A program made the position numbers and the translations under genes. DNA of 5,063 nucleotides from Treponema sp. Its GTDB lineage: Bacteria; Spirochaetota; Spirochaetia; Treponematales; Breznakiellaceae. Shown here one piece after another: positions 4,969-5,063 of this stretch. Within the stretch, counting starts at the first letter, position 1. Every line of letters begins with the position of its first letter. The notes beneath the pieces are model-generated. The model saw only the letters and a list, made by a program, of their open reading frames with translations, was not told the DNA's origin and did no database searches. Where the stretch lies: contig JAIRMT010000127.1 of assembly GCA_031258505.1 (NCBI GenBank), forward strand, positions 1 to 5,063, read 5' to 3'.

Positions 4969-5063
4969 TCAATCCTCCATGCCCCATAGCTTGACGGTCT
5001 TCTCCCCTAACACTGAGGCTATCCTGCGCCCATCGGGACTGTACGCTGCAGAGCTTACTGTGT
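4969..5063 (-). CDS. WD40-repeat protein, C-terminal end (partial)
   Basis: The last 30 residues of a gene entering from the right edge read VSSAAYSPDGRRIAS, then VLGEKTVKLWGMED and a TGA stop. AYSPDGRRIAS and KTVKLW are the standard marks of a WD40 blade (the final strands with a terminal LW in place of the usual W-D). Such beta-propellers act as protein-interaction scaffolds, and in bacteria they often sit in large repeat proteins or fused to kinases. The rest lies outside the window, so total length and partners cannot be judged. The downstream repeat ORF starts nine bases after this stop, and a GGAGG lies within its final codons. Confidence 0.8.
   Translation of the reverse strand, partial: TVSSAAYSPDGRRIASVLGEKTVKLWGMED

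Overview
The window looks like an accessory stretch of a bacterial chromosome of roughly balanced GC with strong GGAGG ribosome binding sites. The mix resembles host-associated Treponema-type spirochaetes: tandem-repeat peptides, WD40 proteins, small TDEEADALDE antitoxins and a C-terminal WEN...GKGPWS protein. That assignment is from memory of such families and is only moderately secure.

Left part (1-519, minus strand): a compact cluster of toxin-antitoxin parts. A short RelB/DinJ-like antitoxin overlaps (ATGA) a 36-codon stub that looks like the N-terminus of a small toxin. The stub overlaps by 13 nt an intact-looking ribbon-helix-helix-type antitoxin. A nested palindrome just upstream of the RelB-like gene is a candidate autoregulatory operator.

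Centre (520-3775, plus strand): a good sigma70-like promoter and GTG start lead into a full-length mannitol-dehydrogenase-family oxidoreductase, best read as fructuronate reductase (UxuB) of hexuronate catabolism. A 271-nt gap follows, with short repeats and a perfect 16-bp hairpin. Next come a second antitoxin, a paralogue of the left one, and a xylose-isomerase-like TIM-barrel protein with all four expected metal ligands. The two enzymes plausibly serve sugar-acid metabolism, but the hairpin and antitoxin lie between them, so co-transcription is uncertain.

Right part (3776-5063): directly after the TIM-barrel gene lies a decayed plus-strand remnant resembling the C-terminal half of a small toxin. 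It converges with minus-strand genes. Read in transcription order these are the 3' end of a WD40-repeat protein, a possible 87-aa peptide built on nine tandem 21-bp units (heptapeptide KTTFPEA), and a 239-aa protein of unknown function.

The most notable feature is the scatter of broken toxin pieces and surviving antitoxins around a catabolic gene pair. The 21-bp array, open in five of six frames, is second. No wholly new system can be shown from sequence alone.
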